Source of the DNA: Aeromonas aquatica
GTDB lineage: Bacteria > Pseudomonadota > Gammaproteobacteria > Enterobacterales > Aeromonadaceae
Assembly: GCF_000764655.1 (NCBI RefSeq)
Contig: NZ_JRGL01000005.1
Location: 1 to 64,000 of the forward strand
Direction: 5' to 3'
Length of the DNA: 64,000 bases
Every line of letters begins with the position of its first letter. The stretch's first letter is position 1. Both the position numbers and the translations under genes were made by a program. Below, in pieces: positions 50,944 to 64,000 of this stretch. The notes under the pieces were generated by a model that saw only the letters and a program-made list of their open reading frames with translations, was not told where the DNA came from and did not search any database.

Positions 50944-53061
50944 TTACATGTGCTTGACGCGGCGCTTGACCTCTTCCTGCTTGCCCGCGTTAAAGGGGCG
51001 CGCATCCGGGCTGCCGAGGTAGCCGCACACCCGGCGGGTCACCGACACCTTGGCGGGATCGTGATTGCCGCAACGGGGGCAGGTGAAGCCCTTGGAGGTG
51101 CACTCGAACTCGCCGGTGAAGCCGCAGTCGTAGCACTCGTCGATGGGGGTGTTGGTGCCGTAGTAGGGCACCTTGTCATAGCTGTAGTCCCAGACGTTCT
51201 CCAACGCCTCCAGGTTGTGCTGGATGTTGGGGTACTCGCCGTAACAGATGAAGCCGCCGCTGGCGATGGGCGGATAGGGTGCCTCGAAGTCCAGCTTGTC
51301 ATAAGGATTCACCTGCTTCTCCACATCGAGGTGGAAGCTGTTGGTGTAGTAACCCTTGTCGGTCACCCCGGGCACCACGCCGAACTCCTTGGCGTCGATG
51401 CGGCAGAAGCGGGTGCAGAGATTCTCGCTCGGGGTGGAGTAGAGGCTGAAACCGTAGCCGGTCTCCTCCTTCCACTCGTCGGTCGCCGCCTTGAGCCGCG
51501 CTATGATGGCGATGGCCTTCTGGCGCAGCGCCTCGCTGTCAAACAGATGGGTGTCGGTGCCGAACAGCGCATTGATGGTCTCGTGCACCCCGATATAGCC
51601 GAGCGAGATGGAGGCGCGGCCATGTTTGAAGATCTCGCTGACGTTGTCGTCGGCCTTGAGCCGCACGCCACAGGCGCCCTCCATGTAGAGGATGGGGGCG
51701 ACCCGCGCCTTGACGCCGTCGAGCCGCTCGATGCGATACATGAGCGCCGTCTTGGCGACCGCCAGCGCTGCATCCAGCTTGTCCCAGAAATCCGCCTCGT
51801 CACGGGATTTCAGGGCGATGCGCGGCAGGTTGAGGCTCACCACCCCTATGTTGTTGCGTCCTTCATGGATCAGCTCGCCATTCTCCTCATAAGCGCCGAG
51901 GAAGGAGCGGCAGCCCATGGGGGTCTTGAAGGAGCCGGTCACCTTCACTACCTGGTCATGGTTGAGGATGTCCGGGTACATGCGCTTGGAGGCACACTCC
52001 AGCGCCAGCCGCTTGATGTCGTAGTTGGGATCCCCCGGCTTGTGGTTGAGGCCATCCTTGATGGCGAACACCAGCTTCGGGAACACCGCCGTTTTCCTGT
52101 TCTTGCCAAGGCCCGCGATGCGGTTGCCGAGGATGGCACGCTGGATGAGGCGGGACTCCCAGCTGTCGCCGAGGCCAAAGCCGAAGGTGACGAAGGGGGT
52201 CTGGCCGTTGGCGGTGTGCAGGGTGTTCACCTCGTATTCCAACGACTGGAAGGCGTCGTGGCACTCCTTCTCGGTGCGGGCCATGGCATAGGCGTCCACG
52301 TCCGCTATGCCCCACTCCTCGGCCACTTCTCTGTGCTTCTGCCAGCTGATGGTCACATAGGGCGCCAGCACCTCGTCGATGCGGTTGATGGTGGTGCCGC
52401 CATAGATGTGGCTCGCCACCTGGGCGATGATCTGGGCAGTCACCGCGGTGGCGGTGCTGATGGATTTCGGGGTGTCGATCTCCGCATTGCCCATCTTGAA
52501 GCCATGGGTCAGCATGCCCTGCAGGTCGATCAGCATGCAGTTGAACATGGGGAAGAAGGGGGAGTAGTCGAGATCGTGGAAATGCAGATCGCCGCTCTCG
52601 TGGGCCTGCACCACGTCACGGGGCAGCATGTGGCTGATGGCGTAGTGCTTGGCGACGATGCCGGCCAGCAGATCGCGCTGGGTCGGTATCACCTTGGAAT
52701 CCTTGTTGGCGTTCTCGTTGAGCAGGGCCGCATTGGTCTGCTCCACCAGGCCACGGATCTCCTGGGCCAGGCGGCCACGGGCCTCGCGGGCCTGATCCCG
52801 GTCGTGACGGTATTCGATATAGGCACGGGCAATGGCCTTGTCGTCGGACGCCATCAGATGGTTCTCGACCCGGTTCTGGATCTCGTGGATGTCCACCTCA
52901 CCGCGCCCTTCCAGCTCCTGACTGACGGCGGTGGCAACCCGCTCACCCAGCGCCGGATTGGCCTGGCCGACCGCCTCTGCCGCTCGGCCCACCGCCTCGG
53001 CAATCAGCTGGGCATCGAATGGTGCGCGACATCCATCACGTTTGATCACAACCGGTTTCAT
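50944..53061 (-). CDS. nrdD: Anaerobic ribonucleoside-triphosphate reductase
   Basis: 705 residues. An N-terminal ATP cone (VVIKRDGCRAPFDAQLIAEA) comes first. Class III core motifs include HFHDLDYSPFFPMFNCMLID. Zinc cysteines lie in ECYDCGFTGEFECTSKGFTC and CPRCGN. The glycyl-radical region near the C-terminus is RRVCGYLGSPDARPFNAGKQ. It makes dNTPs without oxygen and is activated by NrdG. Two NrdR boxes lie 155-190 bases upstream. Confidence 0.97.
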   Translation of the reverse strand: MKPVVIKRDGCRAPFDAQLIAEAVGRAAEAVGQANPALGERVATAVSQELEGRGEVDIHEIQNRVENHLMASDDKAIARAYIEYRHDRDQAREARGRLAQEIRGLVEQTNAALLNENANKDSKVIPTQRDLLAGIVAKHYAISHMLPRDVVQAHESGDLHFHDLDYSPFFPMFNCMLIDLQGMLTHGFKMGNAEIDTPKSISTATAVTAQIIAQVASHIYGGTTINRIDEVLAPYVTISWQKHREVAEEWGIADVDAYAMARTEKECHDAFQSLEYEVNTLHTANGQTPFVTFGFGLGDSWESRLIQRAILGNRIAGLGKNRKTAVFPKLVFAIKDGLNHKPGDPNYDIKRLALECASKRMYPDILNHDQVVKVTGSFKTPMGCRSFLGAYEENGELIHEGRNNIGVVSLNLPRIALKSRDEADFWDKLDAALAVAKTALMYRIERLDGVKARVAPILYMEGACGVRLKADDNVSEIFKHGRASISLGYIGVHETINALFGTDTHLFDSEALRQKAIAIIARLKAATDEWKEETGYGFSLYSTPSENLCTRFCRIDAKEFGVVPGVTDKGYYTNSFHLDVEKQVNPYDKLDFEAPYPPIASGGFICYGEYPNIQHNLEALENVWDYSYDKVPYYGTNTPIDECYDCGFTGEFECTSKGFTCPRCGNHDPAKVSVTRRVCGYLGSPDARPFNAGKQEEVKRRVKHM

Positions 53062-53216
53062 GCGTTTTCCCCGTTTTAAAGGCCAGGCTATCGCCCTCGG
53101 CTTACCCTTGTTGGGTCCCCTCCTCCACGCCCGGTCCCCGGCGCAAATAAATTCAGCCGAGACTTGACAAGCCTGGGCTGACGATGAGAAGGAAACAGCT
53201 TATACACAGCTTAACA
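53062..53216. other. Leader region of nrdD
   Basis: No gene. It holds the 5' leader between the NrdR boxes and nrdD; no clear hairpin terminator. Confidence 0.4.
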
Positions 53217-53263
53217 ACACAATATATGGGTGTTTTTTTTGAATGCAACCCTATATGTGGTGT
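53217..53263 (-). promoter_or_regulatory. Two NrdR boxes upstream of nrdDG
   Basis: ACACAATATATGGGTG (53217-53232) and ACCCTATATGTGGTGT (53248-53263) each approximate the NrdR consensus ACACWATATATWGTGT. They are 31 bases apart, i.e. three helical turns, the arrangement usual for NrdR repression. Confidence 0.82.
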
Positions 53264-53292
53264 CTATTAGGCACCAAAGCGATACCGCATTT

Positions 53293-53306
53293 CTTGATCC
53301 AGAACA
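53293..53306. promoter_or_regulatory. Possible FNR-like site upstream of nrdDG
   Basis: TTGATCCAGAACAG has a perfect left half of the FNR box (TTGAT-N4-ATCAA) and a poor right half. nrdDG is oxygen-regulated in relatives. Confidence 0.28.
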
Positions 53307-53417
53307 GGTTTTGAGAGGAGTGGAACAGTTCACGACCAGTCAAAAAAACGCCCCTTCGAGGCGATCCCAGACGGGGTGCGGGCTGGCGTCCGATCGGGCT
53401 GCCGACGTCACCGCGTT

Positions 53418-53450
53418 GTCATCCGACAACAATTGACCAAGGCAGGTTTG
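53418..53450 (+). pseudogene. Probable echo of the 5' end of the next gene
   Basis: GTCATCCGACAAC then TTGACCAAG repeats GTCTTCCGCCAAC and GTGACCAAG around the real start, 58 bases downstream. The part containing the start codon is missing. Confidence 0.5.
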
Positions 53451-53493
53451 GCACAAAACACACATAATGGGGGCAGTCTTCCGCCAACGGAGA

Positions 53494-54471
53494 ATGAATG
53501 TGACCAAGCTGTGGCTACTGCTAGTACTTCTGCTGCCTTTCCCGCTCCAGGCCGCCCAGATCCTGGTGATCAGCAGCTACCATCCCGCCAATCTGTGGGA
53601 TCAGAGCTATAGCGCCAGCCTGAAGGAGCATCTCAAGGGGGACCATCAGCTCAGTTACTTTTACATGGACACCAAGCGCCAGCCCCGTCAGGAGCTGGCC
53701 CAGATCGCCGAGCGGGCGATGAACGCCTACCGGCAGCTCAAACCGGATCTGGTGGTGCTCGGCGACGACAATGCCATCAATGCCCTCGCCCGCAGGATCG
53801 CGGCCCAGGGCACCCCTGTGGTGTTCCTCGGCATGAACGAGAACCCCCGCCACAAGGGGCTGGTCGGTCACCCCAACATCACCGGCGTGCTGGAGCGACC
53901 GCTGCTCAAACGCAACATCAGCGAGATGAGCCAGCTGATGGGGGGGCTCGACAAGGCGCTTGTCCTGTTCGATAAAAGCGAGGTCTCGCGCACCGCCATC
54001 GAAGATGAATTCAACGGCAGCACGGATCAACGGGTTGGTCATACCCTGGTCAGCAACCAGCAAATCGACGACTACAAACGCTGGCAAGAGATAGTGCTCA
54101 CCAGCAGGGAGCGCGGCTACGGGGCGCTCTTCATCGGCCTCTACCACACCCTGGTGGACGAGCAGGGGGCCCATGTGAGCGAGCAGCAGGTGATCGAATG
54201 GACCAACCAGCACAGCCCGGTCCCGCTGTTCTCCTTCTGGGAGTTCTCGGTCGGCAAGGGCAGGGCCATTGGCGGCCTGGTGCTCAACGGCCACGCGCAG
54301 GGGGAAAAGGCGGCGGAGCTGGTCAATACCATACTGGCGGGCACCACCCCCGGCGCCCTGTCACCGCGCGCCGCCCTGCGCGGTGAGTACGTGTTCAGCC
54401 GGGACGAGCTGGCACGCTGGCGGCTCGAGGTGCCGCCGAAGTGGCAGACGAAGATCCAATGGCACAACTGA
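53494..54471 (+). CDS. ABC-type substrate-binding protein (PF04392-like)
   Basis: 325 residues from the ATG at 53494 (ACGGAG upstream). The signal peptide ends PLQA near residue 23. The mature part (ILVISSYHPANLWDQSY, LKPDLVVLGDDNAINALARR, TPVVFLGMNENP, GALFIGLYHTLVD) fits periplasmic-binding-like sensors of the ABC_sub_bind type. No permease or ATPase gene is adjacent, so it may serve a signalling partner elsewhere. Terminator follows. Confidence 0.75.
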   Translation: MNVTKLWLLLVLLLPFPLQAAQILVISSYHPANLWDQSYSASLKEHLKGDHQLSYFYMDTKRQPRQELAQIAERAMNAYRQLKPDLVVLGDDNAINALARRIAAQGTPVVFLGMNENPRHKGLVGHPNITGVLERPLLKRNISEMSQLMGGLDKALVLFDKSEVSRTAIEDEFNGSTDQRVGHTLVSNQQIDDYKRWQEIVLTSRERGYGALFIGLYHTLVDEQGAHVSEQQVIEWTNQHSPVPLFSFWEFSVGKGRAIGGLVLNGHAQGEKAAELVNTILAGTTPGALSPRAALRGEYVFSRDELARWRLEVPPKWQTKIQWHN

Positions 54472-54484
54472 TCCCTGAAAATGA

Positions 54485-54514
54485 CAAACCCGGCCATGAG
54501 CCGGGTTTGTTTTT
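54485..54514. terminator. Bidirectional terminator between the binding protein and ligA
   Basis: CAAACCCGGC / GCCGGGTTTG stem followed by TTTTT. Confidence 0.88.
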
Positions 54515-54532
54515 GGCGCTATCCACAACCCA

Positions 54533-56754
<2,222 letters not shown>

Positions 56755-56778
56755 ACTCTCATCGACCCGCAGGACGCC

Positions 56779-57912
56779 TTAGTCGCGGCTCGCCTCGTAG
56801 GCCGCCAGCTCGTGACGGCAACGGGCGATGTCGTCGTCGCTCAGGGGGCTGCGGCTGGCATCGGTCAGCATGGCGTCGAGATCGCTCGCCAGCTGGTCCG
56901 CCGCCTGCAGCATGTGCTCGAAGGCGAAGGCCGCGTTGCTGCGCAGGGGCAGTTGCATGAACAGGGAGACACCCGGGGTGCTGAACTGCTCCATGCGGTA
57001 AGGGTTGAAGGTACCCGGCTTGACCATGTTGATCATGGAGAAGAGCACTTCACCCTTGCCACCCAGATCCTCGTGACGGTGGAAGATATCCATCTCGCCA
57101 AACTTGAAGCCAAGCGCCAGCAGGGAAGAGAGCAGGGTCGCGCCTTGCAGATCGTGACCTGGGCGTGCCATCAGGTTGATGACATAGACATCCTGCCAGA
57201 TCTTCTCGACCGGCGGCTGTTCAAAGCGGGGCTCGGCCACGACGGGGGCATCATAGGCCGGCTCGTCGTCGTAGGCTGGCTCTTCATAAGCGGGAACCGG
57301 CGCCGCCTGACGGGGCTGCTGTACGGGGGCAGATTCGCGTGCGCCGAAGGTTGGCGCCTGGGCGTAGGCTGGCTCCACCAGCGGCTCTTCATCGAGCGGC
57401 TGCATCATGGGTTCGCGCTGGGGACGGGAGCGATGCACCGGGGTACGGCGGATCACCTGGGCAGGCTTGCGTACCGGTGCGGCAGGCACTTCTTCCAGGG
57501 GGTCGGCCGTCGGCGCGTCATACTCCTCCTCGTCTTCTTCATAGACGGGGGGCGGCGCTACCGGGCGGGCAGCAGGCTTGCGAACCACGGGCGGCGGCAG
57601 CTCGTCGACCTCATCGTCTTCGTCATCGAAGGCGGGAACGGCGGCACGACGGCTGACGTCAGGCTGACGAGCCTCTTCGTTGTGCAGCTTGGGCTCGGCA
57701 CGACGCCCCCCGCTGACCACACGTACCTGACCGACGCCATCCTTGTCGAAGGAATCGTTGTCGCGTTCCCGTGACTTGGATTCCATCCGGCCCATTGGTT
57801 TCTCTTTGATCGGTGCCTGACGGTTTTTTCTGTTGCTCCACAACCCGTGAATGAGCAATGCCGCGATGGCAATTCCGCCCAGGGCAACCAAGATGTAACG
57901 CAATTCCTGCAT
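56779..57912 (-). CDS. zipA: Cell-division protein ZipA
   Basis: 377 residues. The N-terminal membrane anchor is MQELRYILVALGGIAIAALL. A long Pro/Glu/Ala-rich unstructured linker follows (about residues 40-235). The C-terminal FtsZ-binding ZipA domain begins near DVYVINLMARPGHDLQGATL. It tethers FtsZ to the membrane at the septum. It lies fifteen bases after smc, and with ligA keeps the conserved zipA-ligA order. Confidence 0.96.
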   Translation of the reverse strand: MQELRYILVALGGIAIAALLIHGLWSNRKNRQAPIKEKPMGRMESKSRERDNDSFDKDGVGQVRVVSGGRRAEPKLHNEEARQPDVSRRAAVPAFDDEDDEVDELPPPVVRKPAARPVAPPPVYEEDEEEYDAPTADPLEEVPAAPVRKPAQVIRRTPVHRSRPQREPMMQPLDEEPLVEPAYAQAPTFGARESAPVQQPRQAAPVPAYEEPAYDDEPAYDAPVVAEPRFEQPPVEKIWQDVYVINLMARPGHDLQGATLLSSLLALGFKFGEMDIFHRHEDLGGKGEVLFSMINMVKPGTFNPYRMEQFSTPGVSLFMQLPLRSNAAFAFEHMLQAADQLASDLDAMLTDASRSPLSDDDIARCRHELAAYEASRD

Positions 57913-57927
57913 TAGCTGCTTCTCTTT

Positions 57928-61299
<3,372 letters not shown>

Positions 61300-61511
61300 G
61301 AGGGCCTATCTGGGTAACAAAATAAAGGGAGAGGCGGGTTGCCGGCTTGACCCAATCCAACTCAGCGTCGGCTGGTCATCGGCTGGCACTTGTCCATCAA
61401 CGTCCGACATCCGAAGGCACCGGACAGGAAGAGGAATGGACAGGCGACTTTACCAAATCAAAGGCTTGTTTGTAATATGCAGGCAGTTTCCCGTTAACAG
61501 ATGGAGCTCCG

Positions 61512-62276
61512 ATGAGCCAATCCCCCCACATTGCCAAAGATTCGGTCAGCGGCGCAGACTACTTCCTGCGCGGCTTCACGCTCATCCGTCAACCCGGCAT
61601 CCGCACCTTCGTGCTGATCCCCCTGCTGGTCAACGTGGTGCTGTTTGCCGGCGCCTTCTATGCGCTCCTGCTGCAACTCGATGGCCTGTTTGCCTGGTTG
61701 CACCAGCAGATCCCGTCCTGGCTCAGCTGGCTCGACTATCTGCTGTGGCCCATCGCCCTGGTCACCATACTGGTGGTGTTCTCCTTCATCTTCAGTTCGG
61801 TGACGAACTGGATCGCGGCCCCCTTCAACGGCCTGCTGGCGGAGAAGGTGGAGCAGGTGCTCACCGGTGAGACGGTGAGCGATACCGGCATGCTGGACGT
61901 GGTCAAGGACGTGCCGCGCACCTTCGGCCGTGAGTGGACCAAGCTGAAATACTACCTGCCCAAGGCCATCGGCTGCCTGATCCTGTTCCTCATCCCGGTG
62001 GTCGGCCAGACGCTCGCCCCCGTGCTCTGGTTCCTGTTCAGCGCCTGGATGATGGCGATCCAGTATGTGGATTACCCGTTCGACAACCACAAGATCGACT
62101 TCATCACCATGCGAGACGCCCTCAAGCAGCGCCGCGGCAAGTGCCTGAGCTTCGGCGCCCTGGTCACCCTCTTCTCCGCCATTCCGGTGGTGAACCTGTT
62201 CGTGATGCCGGTCGCCATCTGTGGCGCTACCGCCATGTGGGTGGATCAATACCGGGCCGAGCAGCTGCGCCGCTAG
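61512..62276 (+). CDS. cysZ: Sulfate transporter CysZ
   Basis: 254 residues, as in E. coli (253). Four or more membrane segments with [40 protein letters not shown] and [18 protein letters not shown], all CysZ-specific. It imports sulfate for cysteine synthesis. It diverges from smc with a 212-base gap that shows no further gene. Terminator follows. Confidence 0.95.
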   Translation: MSQSPHIAKDSVSGADYFLRGFTLIRQPGIRTFVLIPLLVNVVLFAGAFYALLLQLDGLFAWLHQQIPSWLSWLDYLLWPIALVTILVVFSFIFSSVTNWIAAPFNGLLAEKVEQVLTGETVSDTGMLDVVKDVPRTFGREWTKLKYYLPKAIGCLILFLIPVVGQTLAPVLWFLFSAWMMAIQYVDYPFDNHKIDFITMRDALKQRRGKCLSFGALVTLFSAIPVVNLFVMPVAICGATAMWVDQYRAEQLRR

Positions 62277-62296
62277 GCCGGCTCTGAGATAACAAA

Positions 62297-62320
62297 AAAC
62301 GGGGGCGAAAGCCCCCTTTT
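62297..62320 (+). terminator. Terminator after cysZ
   Basis: GGGGGC-GAAA-GCCCCC stem-loop with A run before and four T after. Confidence 0.88.
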
Positions 62321-62411
62321 CATTACTTAATCTAATGCCAATGTGAGAGTGCTTGTCCAGCCAGTACAGGCTTGTTAGGATGCGGGCCTTTCTCGCACCC
62401 TGGGATATCTC

Positions 62412-63026
62412 ATGTTACATGCACTCTTCTTGCTCGGCCTGGTGGCCGAAGGGATGACAGGCGCGCTGGCGGCGGGTCGGCGAAGGATGGATCTGTTTGG
62501 CGTGGTGATCATCGCCTCGGCGACCGCCATAGGTGGCGGCACCATCCGGGATGTGCTGCTGGGACACTATCCCCTACTCTGGGTGGAGCACCCCGAATAC
62601 GTACTATTGGTGGCTGGCGCCGCCATGGTGGGCGTCATTTCGGCACCGCTGATGCGTTATCTCGGCAAGCTGTTCATGGCCCTCGATGCCCTGGGGCTGG
62701 TGGTGTTTTCCATCTTCGGCGCGGCCCGGGCGCTGGAGATGGGTCACGGGGCCGGTATCGCCTGCATCATGGCGGTGGTGACCGGGGTCTTCGGCGGCGT
62801 GCTGCGGGATCTGCTGTGCCAGCGCATCCCCCTGGTGTTTCGGCGCGAGCTCTATGCCGCCGTCTCCCTGGTGACCGCCGCCCTCTACTGCCTCGCGCTG
62901 GATCAGGGGCTGCCCAATGATTGGGCCGCCTTCGGGGCCATCGGCGTCGGCTTCGTGCTGCGGCTGCTGGCGGTGCGCTTCAAGTGGGGGCTGCCCACCT
63001 TCAACTACCAATATGCCACTCACTGA
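62412..63026 (+). CDS. TRIC-family (UPF0126, YicG-like) membrane protein
   Basis: 204 residues with seven membrane segments in two repeats. Each repeat holds the glycine-rich TRIC motif: AIGGGTIRDVLLGHYP and VFGGVLRDLLCQRIP. Bacterial members are K+-permeable homotrimers; annotation as glycine transporter also exists for this Pfam. Function here unproven. A long hairpin terminator follows. Confidence 0.9.
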   Translation: MLHALFLLGLVAEGMTGALAAGRRRMDLFGVVIIASATAIGGGTIRDVLLGHYPLLWVEHPEYVLLVAGAAMVGVISAPLMRYLGKLFMALDALGLVVFSIFGAARALEMGHGAGIACIMAVVTGVFGGVLRDLLCQRIPLVFRRELYAAVSLVTAALYCLALDQGLPNDWAAFGAIGVGFVLRLLAVRFKWGLPTFNYQYATH

Positions 63027-63060
63027 GTGCGCCAGCTTCTGACCATACTGACCTTATTAT

Positions 63061-63100
63061 CACCAACAAAAAAGCGCCCGAAGGCGCTTTTTTGTTGGTG
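63061..63100. terminator. Long bidirectional terminator
   Basis: Perfect 18-base inverted repeat (CACCAACAAAAAAGCGCC and its complement) with a CGAA loop, between convergent genes. Confidence 0.93.
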
Positions 63101-63119
63101 ATGACAACACAAGACTAGC

Positions 63120-63371
63120 TCAGTTGATCCCTTCCGAACTGAAGAAGGTCGCCTTGTCGGCGATGAAACGGATCTTGATGTTCTTGTTATCCTTACCCCA
63201 GATGCAGCTGGTAGTCCCCAGCTTGTCCTCACAGCTCTCAGCCTTGCCGAGGATGCTGGCCGCCTCCGCATAGCTGATCCCCATCTTCAGCTTGTCATAG
63301 TTCTCCCGGTTCAGCTTGCTGCACCCGGTCAACAGCAGCGCGATCAACCCGCCGATCAGAATATGCTTCAT
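63120..63371 (-). CDS. Small lipoprotein, DUF3862-like
   Basis: 83 residues. The lipobox is LLTGC (Cys17). Mature part: SKLNRENYDKLKMGISYAEA, then ILGKAESCEDKLGTTSCIWG with two Cys that may form a disulfide. The pattern resembles DUF3862 and SmpA/BamE-like small lipoproteins. Function unknown. GGAGAGA precedes the start. Confidence 0.82.
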   Translation of the reverse strand: MKHILIGGLIALLLTGCSKLNRENYDKLKMGISYAEAASILGKAESCEDKLGTTSCIWGKDNKNIKIRFIADKATFFSSEGIN

Positions 63372-63422
63372 CTATCTCTCCTCTAGGTTAGTGCCCAGAG
63401 CCTAGCAGCTCGGCTCCCCCCT

Positions 63423-63470
63423 TTGCCAGCGACGACCTGTCAGGGATCGGGGTTGCCGTATCGAAAAACA
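63423..63470 (-). repeat. Outer echo of the mepK 3' end
   Basis: TTGCCAGCGACGACCTG then CGGGGTTGCCGTAT repeats TTACCAGCTGCGAACCG and CGGTATCGAGGTGC of the gene end. It lies 66 bases from the inner echo. Confidence 0.6.
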
Positions 63471-63488
63471 AGGCACAATAGACCCGTA

Positions 63489-63545
63489 TTGCCAGCGACC
63501 TGTACTAGGTCGGTATCACCGTATTTGGACAAGTGACGGGCTGCG
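63489..63545 (-). repeat. Inner echo of the mepK 3' end
   Basis: TTGCCAGCGACCTGTAC, TCGGTATCACCGTAT and GACGGGCTGCGGAC align in order with TTACCAGCTGCGAACC, CCGGTATCGAGGTGC and GACGGGTAGTAACCGAC of the gene. Offset to the gene is 72 bases. Confidence 0.68.
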
Positions 63546-63560
63546 GACCCTTACCGCAAC

Positions 63561-64000
63561 TTACCAGCTGCGAACCGGGCCGGTATCGAGGTGCACGAAG
63601 TTATCCGACGGGTAGTAACCGACACCGCCCACCTTGAGGTTCAGGGCCGCCTTGCGCAGGTGTGCCAACTGCACGCCGGGGATGCGCACATCCACCGCCT
63701 GTCCCAGGGTGTGATAGCTGTGCTTGGCGACGCCGCGACTGCGTTGACGCTTCTGGCGATTGGTTGCCGGAGAGCGGTAACCCGAGATGAGCTGGATCTC
63801 GCCCTGGCGACCCAGCTTGTGTTGCAACAGAAACAGCTGATCGAACAGCTTCTTGTCGATGTTAAACACCTCGTTGCGACGATAGTCGCGGAAGATATGA
63901 TTGAGCTCGGCCAGACCGTCGCTCAGGTAACGTCCATTCTCCCAATAGTTGGCCTGGACCCGCTCGCCGGTATTGAGGTTGAAGAAGCTGAGTTCACGCC
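63561..64000 (-). CDS. mepK: Murein endopeptidase MepK/YcbK family (cut by window edge)
   Basis: The last 145 codons are visible; the first complete codon in the window is at 63998. M15-type zinc-peptidase motifs: SGYRSPATNR, HSYHTLGQAVDVRI (His and Asp ligands) and DNFVHLDTGPVRSW (third His). This is DUF882/MepK, which cleaves peptidoglycan cross-links during growth. The N-terminus, with its expected signal sequence, lies outside the window. Confidence 0.9.
   Translation of the reverse strand, partial: RELSFFNLNTGERVQANYWENGRYLSDGLAELNHIFRDYRRNEVFNIDKKLFDQLFLLQHKLGRQGEIQLISGYRSPATNRQKRQRSRGVAKHSYHTLGQAVDVRIPGVQLAHLRKAALNLKVGGVGYYPSDNFVHLDTGPVRSW

Noticed and set aside
50902-53079. 725-residue plus-strand reading frame
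   Set aside because: It is the antisense shadow of nrdD, which has full domain evidence. The high GC content opens long shadow frames.
53230-53612. Short plus-strand reading frames before the binding-protein gene
   Set aside because: They overlap NrdR boxes and the leader, lack ribosome-binding sites and have no recognisable motifs.

Overview
The window reads as chromosomal DNA of a high-GC gammaproteobacterium, most likely Aeromonas or a close relative. This is inferred from gene content: tandem OmpA porins, a cysZ-smc-zipA-ligA order, aapJQMP, an anaerobic nrdDG pair under NrdR boxes, and a tandem glycine riboswitch before an AGCS symporter. I see no rRNA, tRNA, insertion sequence, prophage or CRISPR array.

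Layout. 1-3 kb: three tandem ompA paralogues, the first cut by the window edge. 3-17 kb: malic enzyme, an AraC regulator, a MATE pump, yciN, a diguanylate cyclase, a xanthine permease with a PurR-like box, a lipoate-ligase-family protein, a riboswitch-controlled AGCS symporter, an ornithine/lysine-type decarboxylase, a Ca/Na antiporter, peroxiredoxin and Nudix yfcD. 17-22 kb: aapJQMP amino-acid ABC importer. 22-29 kb: ABC-2 exporter operon, fklB, nagK-cutC, GNAT, an M48 lipoprotein protease. 29-32 kb: phoB-phoR and pstS with Pho boxes. 32-39 kb: VOC protein, second GGDEF protein, a sigma-54 activator divergent from an aldehyde dehydrogenase (tandem UAS plus -24/-12 promoter), and an AraC/EamA divergent pair. 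39-45 kb: a malate module (2HCT carrier, malic enzyme, CitA/DcuS-type kinase, DcuR-type regulator). 45-48 kb: MarR-HlyD-FUSC/DUF2955 efflux operon with a palindromic operator. 48-54 kb: GT14 glycosyltransferase, MliC-like inhibitor, Pmp3/YqaE peptide, nrdD-nrdG, a binding protein. 54-64 kb: ligA, zipA, smc, cysZ, a TRIC-family protein, a small lipoprotein and mepK (cut by the edge).

The main unexplained structure is recurrent 'gene-end echoes'. Many genes carry, directly outside one terminus, one or two degenerate copies of that same terminus: 3' ends downstream of the AGCS symporter, cutC, dcuR (two 110-bp units), nrdG, mepK and probably yfcD; 5' ends upstream of aapP, pstS (two copies), the GT14 gene and the 53.5-kb binding-protein gene. 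In ligA the 5' duplication is in frame and adds 46 residues. Two of the 5' echoes form short ORFs that end in an ATGA overlap with the real start codon. These were found by eye; alignment statistics and comparison with related genomes are the decisive tests.
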